Part shown: one piece after another, positions 1 to 8,885 of the stretch | How positions within the stretch are numbered: position 1 is the first letter of the stretch | Layout: each line of letters begins with the position of its first letter | Origin: Treponema sp. | GTDB taxonomy: Bacteria; Spirochaetota; Spirochaetia; Treponematales; Treponemataceae | Direction of reading: 5' to 3' | Length of the DNA: 52,596 bases | NCBI GenBank assembly: GCA_024690865.1 | Contig: JAILON010000059.1 | Span: forward strand, 1-52,596 | Notes under the pieces: generated by a model | Told to the model about the DNA's origin: nothing | Databases searched by the model: none | Seen by the model: the letters and a program-made list of their open reading frames with translations, nothing else | Program-made: the position numbers and the translations under genes

Positions 1-2
1 TG

Positions 3-137
3 GTCAGGAAGGCCAAGAAGGGTGGGTGCAGTTGTGGCTGTTCCTGTGCCTGCGGCAGTTCAAGCGCCTGCGGCAGCTGCCGCAGGGGGCAATCCCGAGC
101 TCACACCGTCCGTGACGGAACTGCGTCACGGACGTGA
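3..137 (+). CDS. Possible C-terminal fragment of a Cys-rich protein (5' end outside window)
   Basis: Frame 3 is open from the left edge to a TGA at 135-137. It encodes a Lys/Gly start and then a Cys/Ser/Gly-rich run (C-S-C-G-C-S-C-A-C-G, then A-C-G-S-C), followed by an Arg-rich tail that runs into the palindromic repeat. Tails of this kind occur at the end of FmdB-type small zinc-ribbon proteins, which is only a suggestion. Frame 1 is also open, to 141, and gives an Ala/Pro/Val-rich peptide, so the frame cannot be settled without the upstream sequence. Confidence 0.3.
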   Translation, partial: VRKAKKGGCSCGCSCACGSSSACGSCRRGQSRAHTVRDGTASRT

Positions 138-205
138 CTGAACTGCGTCACGGACGGTGCCGGAACTGCGTCACGGACGTGACTGAACTGCGTCACGGAC
201 GGACT
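106..205. repeat. Palindromic tandem repeat, four copies of a ~22-23 bp unit
   Basis: The core GAACTGCGTCACGGACG begins at 118, 140, 163 and 185, so the spacing is 22, 23 and 22 bp. The higher-order unit is a 45-bp dimer present twice. CCGTCCGTGACG at 106-117 is the reverse complement of CGTCACGGACGG at 146-157, so several alternative hairpins can form. It lies in the gap before the activase gene, where it could act as a 3' end structure or be a dispersed element. Only four units are present and there are no variable spacers, so it is not a CRISPR array. Confidence 0.8.
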
Positions 206-263
206 CTTGCAGGAAGCCCCGTTTTTCCCTGCGTTTTCTTCTTTACGTAAAATCCCAGGGCTT

Positions 264-291
264 GTTTCAGAAGCCGTTTTTCTTTTGAAAC
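264..291. repeat. Intergenic inverted repeat (GTTTCAGAAG / CTTTTGAAAC)
   Basis: A 10-bp stem with one mismatch and a CCGTTTTT loop. The arms resemble inverted repeats at 42696-42743 and 45259-45284, suggesting a small dispersed palindromic element. It lies upstream of the promoter of the activase gene. Confidence 0.5.
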
Positions 292-301
292 TGCTTCCCC
301 A

Positions 302-330
302 TTGCATAAATAAGTGTTTCCTATTAAAAT
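302..330 (+). promoter_or_regulatory. Sigma-70-like promoter for the activase gene
   Basis: TTGCAT at 302-307, a 17-bp spacer and TAAAAT at 325-330. Transcription would start near 337, giving a leader of about 28 nt before the ATG at 365. A modest GGTGG ribosome site lies at 355-359. Confidence 0.5.
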
Positions 331-364
331 ACATATCGTGGTGAATAGTTTTTTGGTGGCTTGA

Positions 365-3300
365 ATGGAAACTGAAGATAAGAAGACTTCTATAAGGACC
401 CTGTCCCTGAAGCCCGCCTCCCGTCCCATTCGTATGGGGATTGACGTAGGCTCCACGACCGTGAAGGTCGTTATTTTGGACGATGAGGGTTCGATGATAT
501 ATGGTGTCTATGAACGGCACCGGGCGGATATCCGCAGCACTATAATAAACGTCGTGAACAAGGCCTTTGACAGCCTGGTCTCAAAGTTCCCCTTGGGAGA
601 GGATCAGTGCATTAGCGTCAAGGTGACGGGGTCTGGAGGCCTTTCCGTCTCGGAATGGTTGGGCATTCCTTTTATTCAGGAGGTCATTGCCGCAACCACA
701 GCTGTGAAAAAGCTGGCGCCCCAGACCGACGTCGTAATAGAGCTGGGCGGCGAGGACGCCAAGATAACGTATTTTGAAGGTGGCGTGGAGCAGCGGATGA
801 ACGGAACCTGTGCCGGGGGCACGGGGGCCTTTATAGACCAGATGGCTGCCCTGTTGGAAACCGATGCGGCCGGATTGAATGAGCTGGCCAAAGGTGCCGC
901 CACCATCTATCCCATCGCGGCCCGCTGTGGGGTGTTCGCCAAAACAGACATTCAGCCTCTTATAAACGAGGGGGCACGGAGGGAGGACATAGCGGCCTCG
1001 ATCTTCCAGTCCATCGTCACCCAGACTGTCTCCGGCTTGGCCTGTGGCAAGCCCATACGGGGCCATGTGGCCTTCTTGGGCGGACCCTTGCATTTTTTGG
1101 ACCAGCTGCGGGAGCGTTTTATCGTTACCCTGAAGCTCGGAAAGGATGAGACGATTGTTCCTGACAACAGCCAGCTGTTTGTGGCTGCCGGTGCGGCGTT
1201 TTCCGCCGAACGGGAGATTCCCTGCCTTTCTTCGGAGGAAAAGCGGCAGGTCCACTTTCCCACGGTTGCGCAGTTCAGGCAGTCGCTCCAGAAGCTTGTC
1301 GGGGCGGAGATGCAGGAAGTTCAGCGGCTGGAGCCCCTGTTCAAGAATCAGGAGGAGCTGGATGAGTTCAATGCGGTCCACTCTTCCCAGGTTGCGCTGA
1401 AGGGGAACCTGGCATCCACCCGCGGGCCGGTATTCCTGGGCTTGGACGCGGGATCCACGACGACAAAGGCTGTCCTTACCGATACGGAAGGTCGTATCCT
1501 CTGGAAATTCTACGATGTAAATGCGGGAAATCCCGTCAACCTTGCCATAAAAGTGCTGAGGGACTTGTATAAAATCCTTCCGAAGGACTGCTATATCGCA
1601 CGGGCTGTTTCCACGGGGTATGGAGAGGCTCTTTTCCAGGCTGCCCTGGGGGTTGATGCGGGCGAGGTCGAGACCATAACCCACTACAGGGCTGCGGACT
1701 TCTTTGTGCCCGGAGTCGAATTCCTCCTGGATATCGGCGGACAGGACATGAAGTGTCTCCGCATGAAGGACGGGGCCATCACGTCCATACAGTTGAACGA
1801 GGCCTGTTCTTCAGGCTGCGGCTCTTTCTTGGACAACTTTGCCCATACCATGGGAATGAACGTGCGGGATTTCTCCAAGATAGCCCTGCTGGCGCCCAAG
1901 CCTGTTGACCTGGGGACCCGGTGTACGGTGTTTATGAACAGCCGGGTGAAGCAGGCCCAGAAGGAGGGTGCCTCTGTCGCCGACATAAGCGCGGGACTCT
2001 CCTATTCCGTCATAAAGAATGCCCTTTTCAAGGTTATAAAGCTGCGCAAGGCCAGCGACATAGGACAGAAGGTTGTGGTGCAGGGGGGCACGTTCAACAA
2101 TGATGCCGTCCTCCGCGCTTTTGAGAAGGTTGCCGGCGTCAACGCATACCGCCCTGACGTGGCGGGGCTTATGGGTGCCTACGGGTCAGCCCTTATAGCC
2201 CAGGACCAGTGGGAGGACCTGCGCCGTCCCAAACCGGGCGACCCCGACCAGGGGCTCCGTTTTGTCAAGAGCGGCATCGTCAGTTTGGAGCAGCTGGAGT
2301 CCTTCAAGGTTGACTTGGACCTCCGGCGCTGCGGAAAATGTTCCAACAACTGCCTGCTGACGATAAACACCTTTACGACAGGGCAGGGGGATGGCCTGAA
2401 GGTCAGGACCTTCGTCACGGGCAACAGGTGTGAACGGGGGGCCGAGCTGGATACGGCAGGCCATGTCATCGATGCGAGCAGCAAGGTTGCAAGCCAGCTG
2501 GATGAGGAAGAAAAAGGTGACCTGCCCAACCTTTTTGATTGGAAGTACCGGAGGCTCTTCCATTATACTCCTCTCAAGGCCGAGGATGCTCCGATGGGGG
2601 ACGTGGGCATCCCTCGCGTCCTGAACCTTTATGAAAACTATCCCCTCTGGTTTACCTTCTTCACCAAGCTGGGCTTCCGCGTCCGCTTGTCGCCCAGGTC
2701 CAGCCGTATGGTCTATGAGAAGGGGCTGGAGACAATTCCTTCCGAATCCGTATGCTATCCCGGCAAACTGGCCCATGGGCACATAAAGAGCCTCATGGAC
2801 CTCGGGTGCCGCTTCATATTCTATCCCTGCGCCCCCTACGAAAAGCTTGAGGATGCCGGGGCCGGCAACCACTACAACTGTCCCATAGTGACCAGTTACC
2901 CTGAAGTCCTCCGCAATAACGTGGACGAGCTGCGGCAGGATCCGTCGCTGCTCTTCTTGAATCCCTTCCTTCCGATTTTTGACAAGGCGGGGCTTGCAAA
3001 GCGGCTGTACGAAGTCCTTTCCCCCCACTTCAAGCAGTTGGGCGAGGGGCAGGTCAAGGAGGCCGTGGATGCCGCCTGGGCTGAACAGGAGAAGTTCAAG
3101 GCCGAGGTCCAGGAGAAGGGAGAGGAGGCGATTGAGGAAATCATCCGGCGGGGAGCCAACGGCATAGTCCTTGCCGGCCGTCCCTACCATCTGGATCCCG
3201 AGATAAACCACGGCATCCCGGAGATGATACATGGCCTGGGGCTGGCGGTGTTTACGGAGGATTCCGTTGCCCATTTGGGCAGCATAGAGCGGCCTCTGCG

Positions 3301-4960
3301 CGTTGTGGACCAGTGGGTCTACCATAACCGCCTGTACCGTGCTGCATCCTTCGTTACGGGCATGCCCAACTTGGAGCTGGTCCAGCTGACTTCGTTTGGT
3401 TGTGGACTTGATGCGGTGACGAGTGACCAGGTGGACGAGATAATGCGGGCCAAGAGCCGCACCTACACGCTCATCAAGATAGACGAGGTGAACAACCTTG
3501 GGTCCGTCCGTATTCGCATCAGGAGTTTGATTGCGGCGGTGAAGGCGAGGCAGCGGAACAAGACTGTCCTTCCGGTGAAGTCTTCTGCTTACAAGCGGCA
3601 GGTCTTCACGAAGGAGATGAAGTACTCCCACACGATCCTTGCTCCCCAGATGAGTCCCATCCACTTCCGCTTGGTTCAGAAGGCGTTCCAGTATTCGGGG
3701 TACAATTTCGTCCTCCTGGGGGCGGTTGATCCAAAGGCGGTGGACATTGGTCTGAAGTACGTCAACAATGATGCCTGCTATCCTTCGATTTTGATTGCGG
3801 GGCAGATGATCGCTGCCCTCCAGAGCGGCAAGTACGACTTGAACAACACCAGCCTCCTGATTACCCAGACGGGCGGGGGCTGCCGTGCCACCAACTACAT
3901 CGGATTCATCCGCCGGGCATTGAATGATGCGGGTCTGAGCCATGTTCCGGTCATTTCGTTGAGTGCGCAGGGATTCGAGAAGAATCCCGGCTTCAAGCTG
4001 ACTCCTTTCTTGATTTCCCGCTCCATGCGGGCGGTCATGGTTGGGGACGTGCTTATGCGCTGCTTGTACAGGGTCCGTCCATACGAGGCTGTTCCTGGCA
4101 GCGCGAATGCCCTCTACGAAAAATGGAGCGGAAGGGCGGAAATCGTGCTGAAGAACGTGAACTCCTTCAGCTACCACAAGCTTATCCATGGAATCATAAA
4201 GGACTTTGACGCCCTTCCCCTGTTGCCGATAAAGAAGCCGAGGGTTGGTGTCGTCGGTGAGATCCTGGTAAAGTTCCATCCCACTGCCAACAACAAGATT
4301 GTGGAGACCATAGAAAGCGAAGGGGCGGAATGCGTCATGCCCGATTTGGCTGACTTCTTCTTCTATGCCTTCAGCAACGGAATTTTCCGCCACGAGCAGC
4401 TTGCCTTCCCCAAGAGGACCGAGTTGGTGTCCAGGTTCTTGGTGTGGTTCCTGGAACGCTACCGGTCTTTCATCAAGAGGGAGCTGCGCCGAAGCCGCCG
4501 TTTTGAGCCGCCGTCCATAATCTATTCCCTCATGAGGGGAGTGAACGACATTGTCCAGCTTGGTAACATAACTGGAGAAGGGTGGTTTTTAACAGCGGAG
4601 ATGGTGGAGCTTATCAAGTCTGGCGTGAGCAGCATCGCCTGTGTGCAGCCTTTTGCCTGCCTTCCCAACCATGTGACGGGAAAGGGGATGATCAAGGAGC
4701 TCCGCCGTCGATATCCGGGAACGAACATCTCGGCTATAGACTACGATCCTGGTTCCAGCGAAGTCAATCAGCTGAACCGCCTGAAGCTCCTGCTGAGCAA
4801 TGCTCCTGCGGGGCGACATCCCGACGAGGGAGATGACGGTTTGATCCTGTGCAAAGACGGAAGCAGGATCAAGCCCGAGGTGCGGCTGGCTGCGGGGGCA
4901 AGTGGTTTTGCCGATCCCGAGCCGGTGAACGAAAGTGTGATACCCGCTACTGGGACATGA
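365..4960 (+). CDS. Giant acyl-CoA dehydratase activase-type protein (BadF/BcrAD ATPase repeat plus HgdB/C-like regions)
   Basis: A 1531-aa protein with two ASKHA-fold activase modules. The first starts at about residue 24 (GIDVGSTTVK, then GGEDAK and NGTCAGGTGAF). The second starts at about 357 (GLDAGSTTTK, then DIGGQDMK and NEACSSGCGSF); the Cys residues in these loops match those that bind the bridging [4Fe-4S] cluster in 2-hydroxyglutaryl-CoA dehydratase activators. A CGKCSNNC motif follows near 655, then long regions with conserved Cys (CYPGKLAHGH near 796, NDACYPS near 1134, TGGGCRATNY near 1167) resembling the dehydratase component family. Family members use ATP to drive low-potential electron transfer. 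Fusions of about 1400-1500 aa occur in anaerobes, but the substrate is unknown. The N-terminal 23 residues are not conserved-looking. Cytoplasmic; it has its own promoter, and the next gene begins 24 bp downstream. Confidence 0.85.
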   Translation: METEDKKTSIRTLSLKPASRPIRMGIDVGSTTVKVVILDDEGSMIYGVYERHRADIRSTIINVVNKAFDSLVSKFPLGEDQCISVKVTGSGGLSVSEWLGIPFIQEVIAATTAVKKLAPQTDVVIELGGEDAKITYFEGGVEQRMNGTCAGGTGAFIDQMAALLETDAAGLNELAKGAATIYPIAARCGVFAKTDIQPLINEGARREDIAASIFQSIVTQTVSGLACGKPIRGHVAFLGGPLHFLDQLRERFIVTLKLGKDETIVPDNSQLFVAAGAAFSAEREIPCLSSEEKRQVHFPTVAQFRQSLQKLVGAEMQEVQRLEPLFKNQEELDEFNAVHSSQVALKGNLASTRGPVFLGLDAGSTTTKAVLTDTEGRILWKFYDVNAGNPVNLAIKVLRDLYKILPKDCYIARAVSTGYGEALFQAALGVDAGEVETITHYRAADFFVPGVEFLLDIGGQDMKCLRMKDGAITSIQLNEACSSGCGSFLDNFAHTMGMNVRDFSKIALLAPKPVDLGTRCTVFMNSRVKQAQKEGASVADISAGLSYSVIKNALFKVIKLRKASDIGQKVVVQGGTFNNDAVLRAFEKVAGVNAYRPDVAGLMGAYGSALIAQDQWEDLRRPKPGDPDQGLRFVKSGIVSLEQLESFKVDLDLRRCGKCSNNCLLTINTFTTGQGDGLKVRTFVTGNRCERGAELDTAGHVIDASSKVASQLDEEEKGDLPNLFDWKYRRLFHYTPLKAEDAPMGDVGIPRVLNLYENYPLWFTFFTKLGFRVRLSPRSSRMVYEKGLETIPSESVCYPGKLAHGHIKSLMDLGCRFIFYPCAPYEKLEDAGAGNHYNCPIVTSYPEVLRNNVDELRQDPSLLFLNPFLPIFDKAGLAKRLYEVLSPHFKQLGEGQVKEAVDAAWAEQEKFKAEVQEKGEEAIEEIIRRGANGIVLAGRPYHLDPEINHGIPEMIHGLGLAVFTEDSVAHLGSIERPLRVVDQWVYHNRLYRAASFVTGMPNLELVQLTSFGCGLDAVTSDQVDEIMRAKSRTYTLIKIDEVNNLGSVRIRIRSLIAAVKARQRNKTVLPVKSSAYKRQVFTKEMKYSHTILAPQMSPIHFRLVQKAFQYSGYNFVLLGAVDPKAVDIGLKYVNNDACYPSILIAGQMIAALQSGKYDLNNTSLLITQTGGGCRATNYIGFIRRALNDAGLSHVPVISLSAQGFEKNPGFKLTPFLISRSMRAVMVGDVLMRCLYRVRPYEAVPGSANALYEKWSGRAEIVLKNVNSFSYHKLIHGIIKDFDALPLLPIKKPRVGVVGEILVKFHPTANNKIVETIESEGAECVMPDLADFFFYAFSNGIFRHEQLAFPKRTELVSRFLVWFLERYRSFIKRELRRSRRFEPPSIIYSLMRGVNDIVQLGNITGEGWFLTAEMVELIKSGVSSIACVQPFACLPNHVTGKGMIKELRRRYPGTNISAIDYDPGSSEVNQLNRLKLLLSNAPAGRHPDEGDDGLILCKDGSRIKPEVRLAAGASGFADPEPVNESVIPATGT

Positions 4961-4984
4961 TTCTATACTTGTTGTGGAGATGAA

Positions 4985-6421
4985 ATGAAACGTACGATTT
5001 TGCCTTTTGTCGCCGTGTTGCTGGCCTGTTTCGCCGCAGTGCCGGTCTTTGCGGGCTTTTCCAGCTACGGAATTCCGGATTCTTCGGAAATTCGGTCGGA
5101 GATAGCATCCTCCTGGTTTGAGGCTCCTATTGCGCTTGTTCGGTCTAAGTCTGAAGAGCTGTATGACGACGGGGCGGGGCATAGCTTCCAAGTCCGCATA
5201 GAAGAGGAGGGTGCCTTTTACAAAATCATAATTGCGCCCAAGTCCGTGATGAACGTCGATTACATAAAGGGCGGCGAGACGAAACGGGTGGAGTCCTCCG
5301 TATACAGGGAGGGGACTGCCGGGACCTGGATCCTGTACCGTGAGGCCAGGAGCGGCAAGGCTTCCAAGATACGCATACATTTCAATGCTGACCCTGGCGT
5401 TTATCTGGAGCTTCGTAACGGCGAGAACAAGACCTTTGCGGACATGGTCCTGTACGACTGCTACATGGTCCGTTCCGTACCCCTCGGCGTACGGTTCAAA
5501 AAGCTCTATTCCATGTCTTTTGACGCCATACAGGCCTTGACCAAGAAGTCGCTCCCCTGGAGTTCCTTGAACGTGGTTCCCGGCCAGTACCATCCGGTCC
5601 TGCAGATGGCAGCCGTCATACGGAGTTGCCTGCCCCGTATGGTGTACGCCTTTGATGCGGCGTACAATGAAGAGGGAAAACTGTATTCCGTGCAGCGGAA
5701 TGAGCCCTTGGACTTGAGCGACGAGGCCGTGCGCAAGGACCCCTCGTTGGAACAGGCGAGGCAGGCTGCCAGTTCCGGATCGGGGTTGGTGCTTTCTGCA
5801 ACGGGGTTCCTAAAGTGGATCGCCGACGGCATAATCGAGCCTTCCACCGGAAGCTTCACGAAGCTTGGGGACATGGTTGCCCCGACCGTGAATTACAGCA
5901 GCCTTGGAAAGAAGGGGGTCATATCCCAGACCTGGAACCTTTCCCTTACCTTGGACTGTTGCCGCAATCTTGCTGTCGAAGCGTTGAATGCCCGATCGAC
6001 CAAGAGGAGCTACAGGTACAAGATGGGGGGGAGTGACGAAACCGGCGTTGACGTTACTGTGGAACCCTTTGTGTCGGACATAGTGGATGGTGGCGAGCTG
6101 CGTTCTGTCGGTTACATACAGGATACGGGCTATTCAATTACGGAGCTCAAGAGCCTCCTGTACGTCCTTGCCGTTACGGAATGCCAGTACATCTATTTTG
6201 GCGCCATAAAGAGCGGGTCGAAGGTCGGCGGGGGAGATTCCGTGTTCAACAACTGTGCCGTATTCCTGCCCTACTTTGATGACAACGGAAGCTTTGACTG
6301 CATCGTGTTTGAGCAGGGCAAGGAGTACGACCTGGATGCCTTCTTGAAACTGCATGGGGATTCCTTCGTGCATTTGGAGCGGGTAAAGTCAACCGACTAT
6401 TTCCAGCCCATGTATCGCTAG
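4985..6421 (+). CDS. Exported protein of unknown function
   Basis: A 478-aa protein. It starts with a clear signal peptide: a Lys-Arg N-region, a hydrophobic stretch to about residue 21, and an Ala-x-Ala type cleavage site (VFAGF). There is no lipobox Cys, so a periplasmic or outer-membrane location is likely. GGAG lies 5 nt before the ATG. I see no catalytic motif. The body is of mixed composition without repeats or internal membrane segments. It lies 24 bp after the activase gene and probably shares its transcript, with argS following after a 135-bp gap. I do not recognise the family; it may be a treponeme-specific protein. Confidence 0.75.
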   Translation: MKRTILPFVAVLLACFAAVPVFAGFSSYGIPDSSEIRSEIASSWFEAPIALVRSKSEELYDDGAGHSFQVRIEEEGAFYKIIIAPKSVMNVDYIKGGETKRVESSVYREGTAGTWILYREARSGKASKIRIHFNADPGVYLELRNGENKTFADMVLYDCYMVRSVPLGVRFKKLYSMSFDAIQALTKKSLPWSSLNVVPGQYHPVLQMAAVIRSCLPRMVYAFDAAYNEEGKLYSVQRNEPLDLSDEAVRKDPSLEQARQAASSGSGLVLSATGFLKWIADGIIEPSTGSFTKLGDMVAPTVNYSSLGKKGVISQTWNLSLTLDCCRNLAVEALNARSTKRSYRYKMGGSDETGVDVTVEPFVSDIVDGGELRSVGYIQDTGYSITELKSLLYVLAVTECQYIYFGAIKSGSKVGGGDSVFNNCAVFLPYFDDNGSFDCIVFEQGKEYDLDAFLKLHGDSFVHLERVKSTDYFQPMYR

Positions 6422-6443
6422 GATGAGGCAGTAAAAAAAGCAC

Positions 6444-6507
6444 GGCAATACACAACGCAACCGCCAGCACAAGCTTCAAGGCTGCAAGTGCGCAGCGTTG
6501 TGTTGCC
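6444..6507. other. Long inverted repeat upstream of argS
   Basis: GGCAATACACAACGC at 6444-6458 pairs with GCGTTGTGTTGCC at 6495-6507, with a two-base bulge, enclosing a 36-nt loop. It sits about 50 nt before the argS start. No U-run follows, so it is not an obvious terminator. It could be a 3' end structure of the preceding mRNA or part of an argS leader. Confidence 0.5.
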
Positions 6508-6556
6508 GCGGACTTTTGCAACTGGCTCGGTTATATCAATTTTTTAGGATTTGTAG

Positions 6557-8404
6557 ATGCTTGACATAAAGGATTCTTTCCAGTCGTTGGTGGTTGTGGC
6601 CTTGAACGAGTACAAGGCGAAAAATGCCGTGGAGGGGGATGCTGTTTCCCCTGCCCTGGTCAGGGTGGAGACGCCTCCCAAACCGGAGATGGGGGACTTG
6701 GGGGTTCCTATGTTCCCCTTTGCCAAAAGCTTCCGCTTGGCTCCCCCCCTGATTGCCAAGGCCGTTTCCGACATCATTTCTTCCTCCCATTCCGAGGAGA
6801 TGGCAAAAATAGGAACGGTGCAGCCGGTCGGACCCTATGTCAACGTGAAGTTGGACAAGTCCGGCGTGGCGGGAGGCATAGTATCCCTGATTATGGACCA
6901 AGGGGCCGAGTATGGTTCCTTCGGCAAGGACGGAAAAAAGCATCTTGAAGGCCGCAAGGTCATGGTGGAATATTCCAGTCCCAATACCAACAAGCCCCTG
7001 CACCTGGGACACATGCGGAATGACGCGCTCGGTGAAAGTGTCTCCCGCATATTGAAGAAGGCCGGTGCCGAGGTCTTCCGCACGAATATCATCAACAACC
7101 GGGGTATACATATCTGCAAGTCCATGCTTGCCTACAAACTGTTCCACGAGGAGAAGGGGGATACGCCCGCTTCATTGGGAATGAAGGGGGACCACTTTGT
7201 CGGGCAGTGCTATGTCGAGTTTGACAAATACCTGAATGGTGAAAAAGACAGGCCGGAAACCGCCCATCCCGAGGCTGCCAAGATGGCAGAGGAGATGCTC
7301 GTCAAATGGGAGGCAGGCGATGCCGAGACCCGGGCGCTCTGGGAGAAGATGAACTCCTGGACCCTTGACGGCGTCCAGGAAACCTATGCCAGGACGGGCG
7401 TGGGCTTTGAAAAACTCTATTTTGAGAGCGATACCTACCTTCTGGGTAAGGAGATTATACAGAAAGGCCTGGACAAGGGCATTTTCTACAAGGCGGAGGA
7501 TGCTTCCACCCGCATAGATGTCACTGAGGCGGTCGGCCTTGGGAAGGACGGCAAGCCCCAGACCAAGGTCCTGCTCCGCAAGGACGGGACCTCGGTCTAC
7601 ATCACGCAGGACTTGGGGACTGCCGTCAAACGGCATGAGGATTGGCCCTTCAACCAGATGGTCTATGTTGTGGCCAGCGAGCAGATCTATCATTTCAAAG
7701 TCCTTTTCTATATCCTGAAGAAGCTTGGCTACGATTGGACGGACAGGCTCTACCACTTGAGCTATGGTTTGGTGAACCTGCCTTCCGGCCGCATGAAGAG
7801 CCGGGAGGGGACGGTCGTCGATGCGGATGACCTCATCGACAGTCTGCATGCCGACGCACTCAAGGCGATTGAGGAGCGGGGCAGGGAAGGTGCGGTTGGA
7901 AATGCCGACGATGTGGCTGAGAAGGTTGCCCTCGCGGCCCTGCATTACTACCTCCTGCAGGTTGCCCCGGTCAAGGACATGATGTTCGACCCTGCGGCCA
8001 GCCTTTCTTTCAACGGGAACACCGGTCCCTACCTCCAGTATATGGGGGCGAGGATTGCTTCAATCCTTCGCAAGGCGGAGGAACAGGGGCTTGCGGCCCA
8101 TTCCAGCGATGCCGACCTTTCGTTGTTGACGCATGAGAGCGAGTGGGCGCTGCTGAAGGACCTGCAGCTTTTCCCAGAACTTGTGGCGAGGGCGGCGAAC
8201 AACTTGGATCCCAGTATCATAGCCGTATACCTCTATGATGTCTGCAAGGACTTTTCCGCTTTCTACCGGGACTGCCCGATAGTTGGAGAGGCGGAAAAGA
8301 ACAGGCCGCTGGCCCTCGCCAGGCTGACGCTTGCCAGCTGTACGCTTACTGTGCTGAAGAACGCGATGGAGCTTGTCCTGGTGCCATACTTGGAAAAAAT
8401 GTGA
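6557..8404 (+). CDS. argS: Arginyl-tRNA synthetase
   Basis: A 615-aa class I aminoacyl-tRNA synthetase that charges tRNA-Arg in the cytoplasm. The N-terminal about 110 residues form the Arg-specific additional domain. The HIGH-type signature is SSPNTNKPLHLGHMRND near residue 140, preceded by VMVEYSS. The second signature is SGRMKSREGTVVD near 413, and the C-terminal DALR anticodon-binding domain contains FNGNTGPYLQY, as in other ArgRS. Length fits the family. The ATG is preceded by TAGGAT. It stands between the exported protein and rpsO, which has its own promoter. Confidence 0.97.
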   Translation: MLDIKDSFQSLVVVALNEYKAKNAVEGDAVSPALVRVETPPKPEMGDLGVPMFPFAKSFRLAPPLIAKAVSDIISSSHSEEMAKIGTVQPVGPYVNVKLDKSGVAGGIVSLIMDQGAEYGSFGKDGKKHLEGRKVMVEYSSPNTNKPLHLGHMRNDALGESVSRILKKAGAEVFRTNIINNRGIHICKSMLAYKLFHEEKGDTPASLGMKGDHFVGQCYVEFDKYLNGEKDRPETAHPEAAKMAEEMLVKWEAGDAETRALWEKMNSWTLDGVQETYARTGVGFEKLYFESDTYLLGKEIIQKGLDKGIFYKAEDASTRIDVTEAVGLGKDGKPQTKVLLRKDGTSVYITQDLGTAVKRHEDWPFNQMVYVVASEQIYHFKVLFYILKKLGYDWTDRLYHLSYGLVNLPSGRMKSREGTVVDADDLIDSLHADALKAIEERGREGAVGNADDVAEKVALAALHYYLLQVAPVKDMMFDPAASLSFNGNTGPYLQYMGARIASILRKAEEQGLAAHSSDADLSLLTHESEWALLKDLQLFPELVARAANNLDPSIIAVYLYDVCKDFSAFYRDCPIVGEAEKNRPLALARLTLASCTLTVLKNAMELVLVPYLEKM

Positions 8405-8407
8405 TTC

Positions 8408-8436
8408 TTGACCATAACAGGCTATTTCGTTACAAT
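8408..8436 (+). promoter_or_regulatory. Strong sigma-70-like promoter of rpsO
   Basis: TTGACC at 8408-8413, a 17-bp spacer and TACAAT at 8431-8436. Transcription would begin near 8443, giving a leader of about 94 nt that contains the hairpin at 8462-8508. Confidence 0.75.
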
Positions 8437-8461
8437 AGCAATGCATATTCATCGGTAGCTA

Positions 8462-8508
8462 ATGCTGCGTTGTCATATTGGCAGAAAAGGAATATGGCTT
8501 CGCAGCAT
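8462..8508 (+). promoter_or_regulatory. Structured rpsO leader, candidate S15-binding autoregulatory element
   Basis: The outer stem ATGCTGCG (8462-8469) / CGCAGCAT (8501-8508) is perfect over 8 bp. After a small internal loop, the inner stem CATATT (8474-8479) / AATATG (8491-8496) closes an 11-nt purine-rich loop. It ends about 15 nt before the AAAGGAG ribosome site. S15 is known to repress its own mRNA through leader structures in several bacterial groups, and these structures differ between phyla. The S15 role here is inference from position and shape. Confidence 0.55.
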
Positions 8509-8536
8509 GGTAATATATTATCTAAAGGAGTAAGTT

Positions 8537-8806
8537 ATGGCACTTACAAAGGAAAACTCCGCTTCCATCATCAGCAGGTTCGGAGCAAATGACAGGGATA
8601 CGGGAAACACGAAGGTTCAGATTGCCCTTTTGACCGAGCGCATCAAGCAGCTTACGGAACACTCGAAGAGGTTCCCCAAGGATGCGACTGCGAAGCGCGC
8701 CCTTCTTAAGGATGTTGGACAGCGCAGGCGTTTGATGCGCTACTATCAGAGGAAGGATCTTGATGCCTATCGTCAGCTCATCAAGGAACTGGGACTCCGC
8801 AAGTAA
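8537..8806 (+). CDS. rpsO: 30S ribosomal protein S15
   Basis: An 89-aa protein with the usual S15 length. It contains the helix signature DTGNTKVQIALLTERI and the conserved LLKDVGQRRRLMRYY near residues 54-68. S15 binds the central domain of 16S rRNA early in 30S assembly. AAAGGAG lies 6 nt before the ATG. The gene has its own promoter, a structured leader, and a terminator before pnp. The rpsO-pnp order is conserved in many bacteria. Confidence 0.97.
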   Translation: MALTKENSASIISRFGANDRDTGNTKVQIALLTERIKQLTEHSKRFPKDATAKRALLKDVGQRRRLMRYYQRKDLDAYRQLIKELGLRK

Positions 8807-8822
8807 ATTCACACTATTTTCG

Positions 8823-8868
8823 AGGCAGCAGGAATCTGTTTTGTGGCTTCTGCTGCCTTGTGTTTTTT
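8823..8868 (+). terminator. Rho-independent terminator after rpsO
   Basis: AGGCAGCAG (8823-8831) pairs with CTGCTGCCT (8850-8858), followed by TGTG and six T at 8863-8868. Partial read-through into pnp is likely, since I see no strong promoter between the two genes. Confidence 0.8.
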
Positions 8869-8885
8869 ATAGTAGCACGAGGAAA

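Noticed and set aside
106..205. CRISPR array
   Set aside because: Only four short units, no spacers of constant length with differing sequence, and no cas genes.
2186..4393. 735-codon open frame antisense to the activase gene
   Set aside because: Fully contained within a well-supported gene with clear motifs on the plus strand; the antisense product has low-complexity, non-domain composition typical of a shadow frame.
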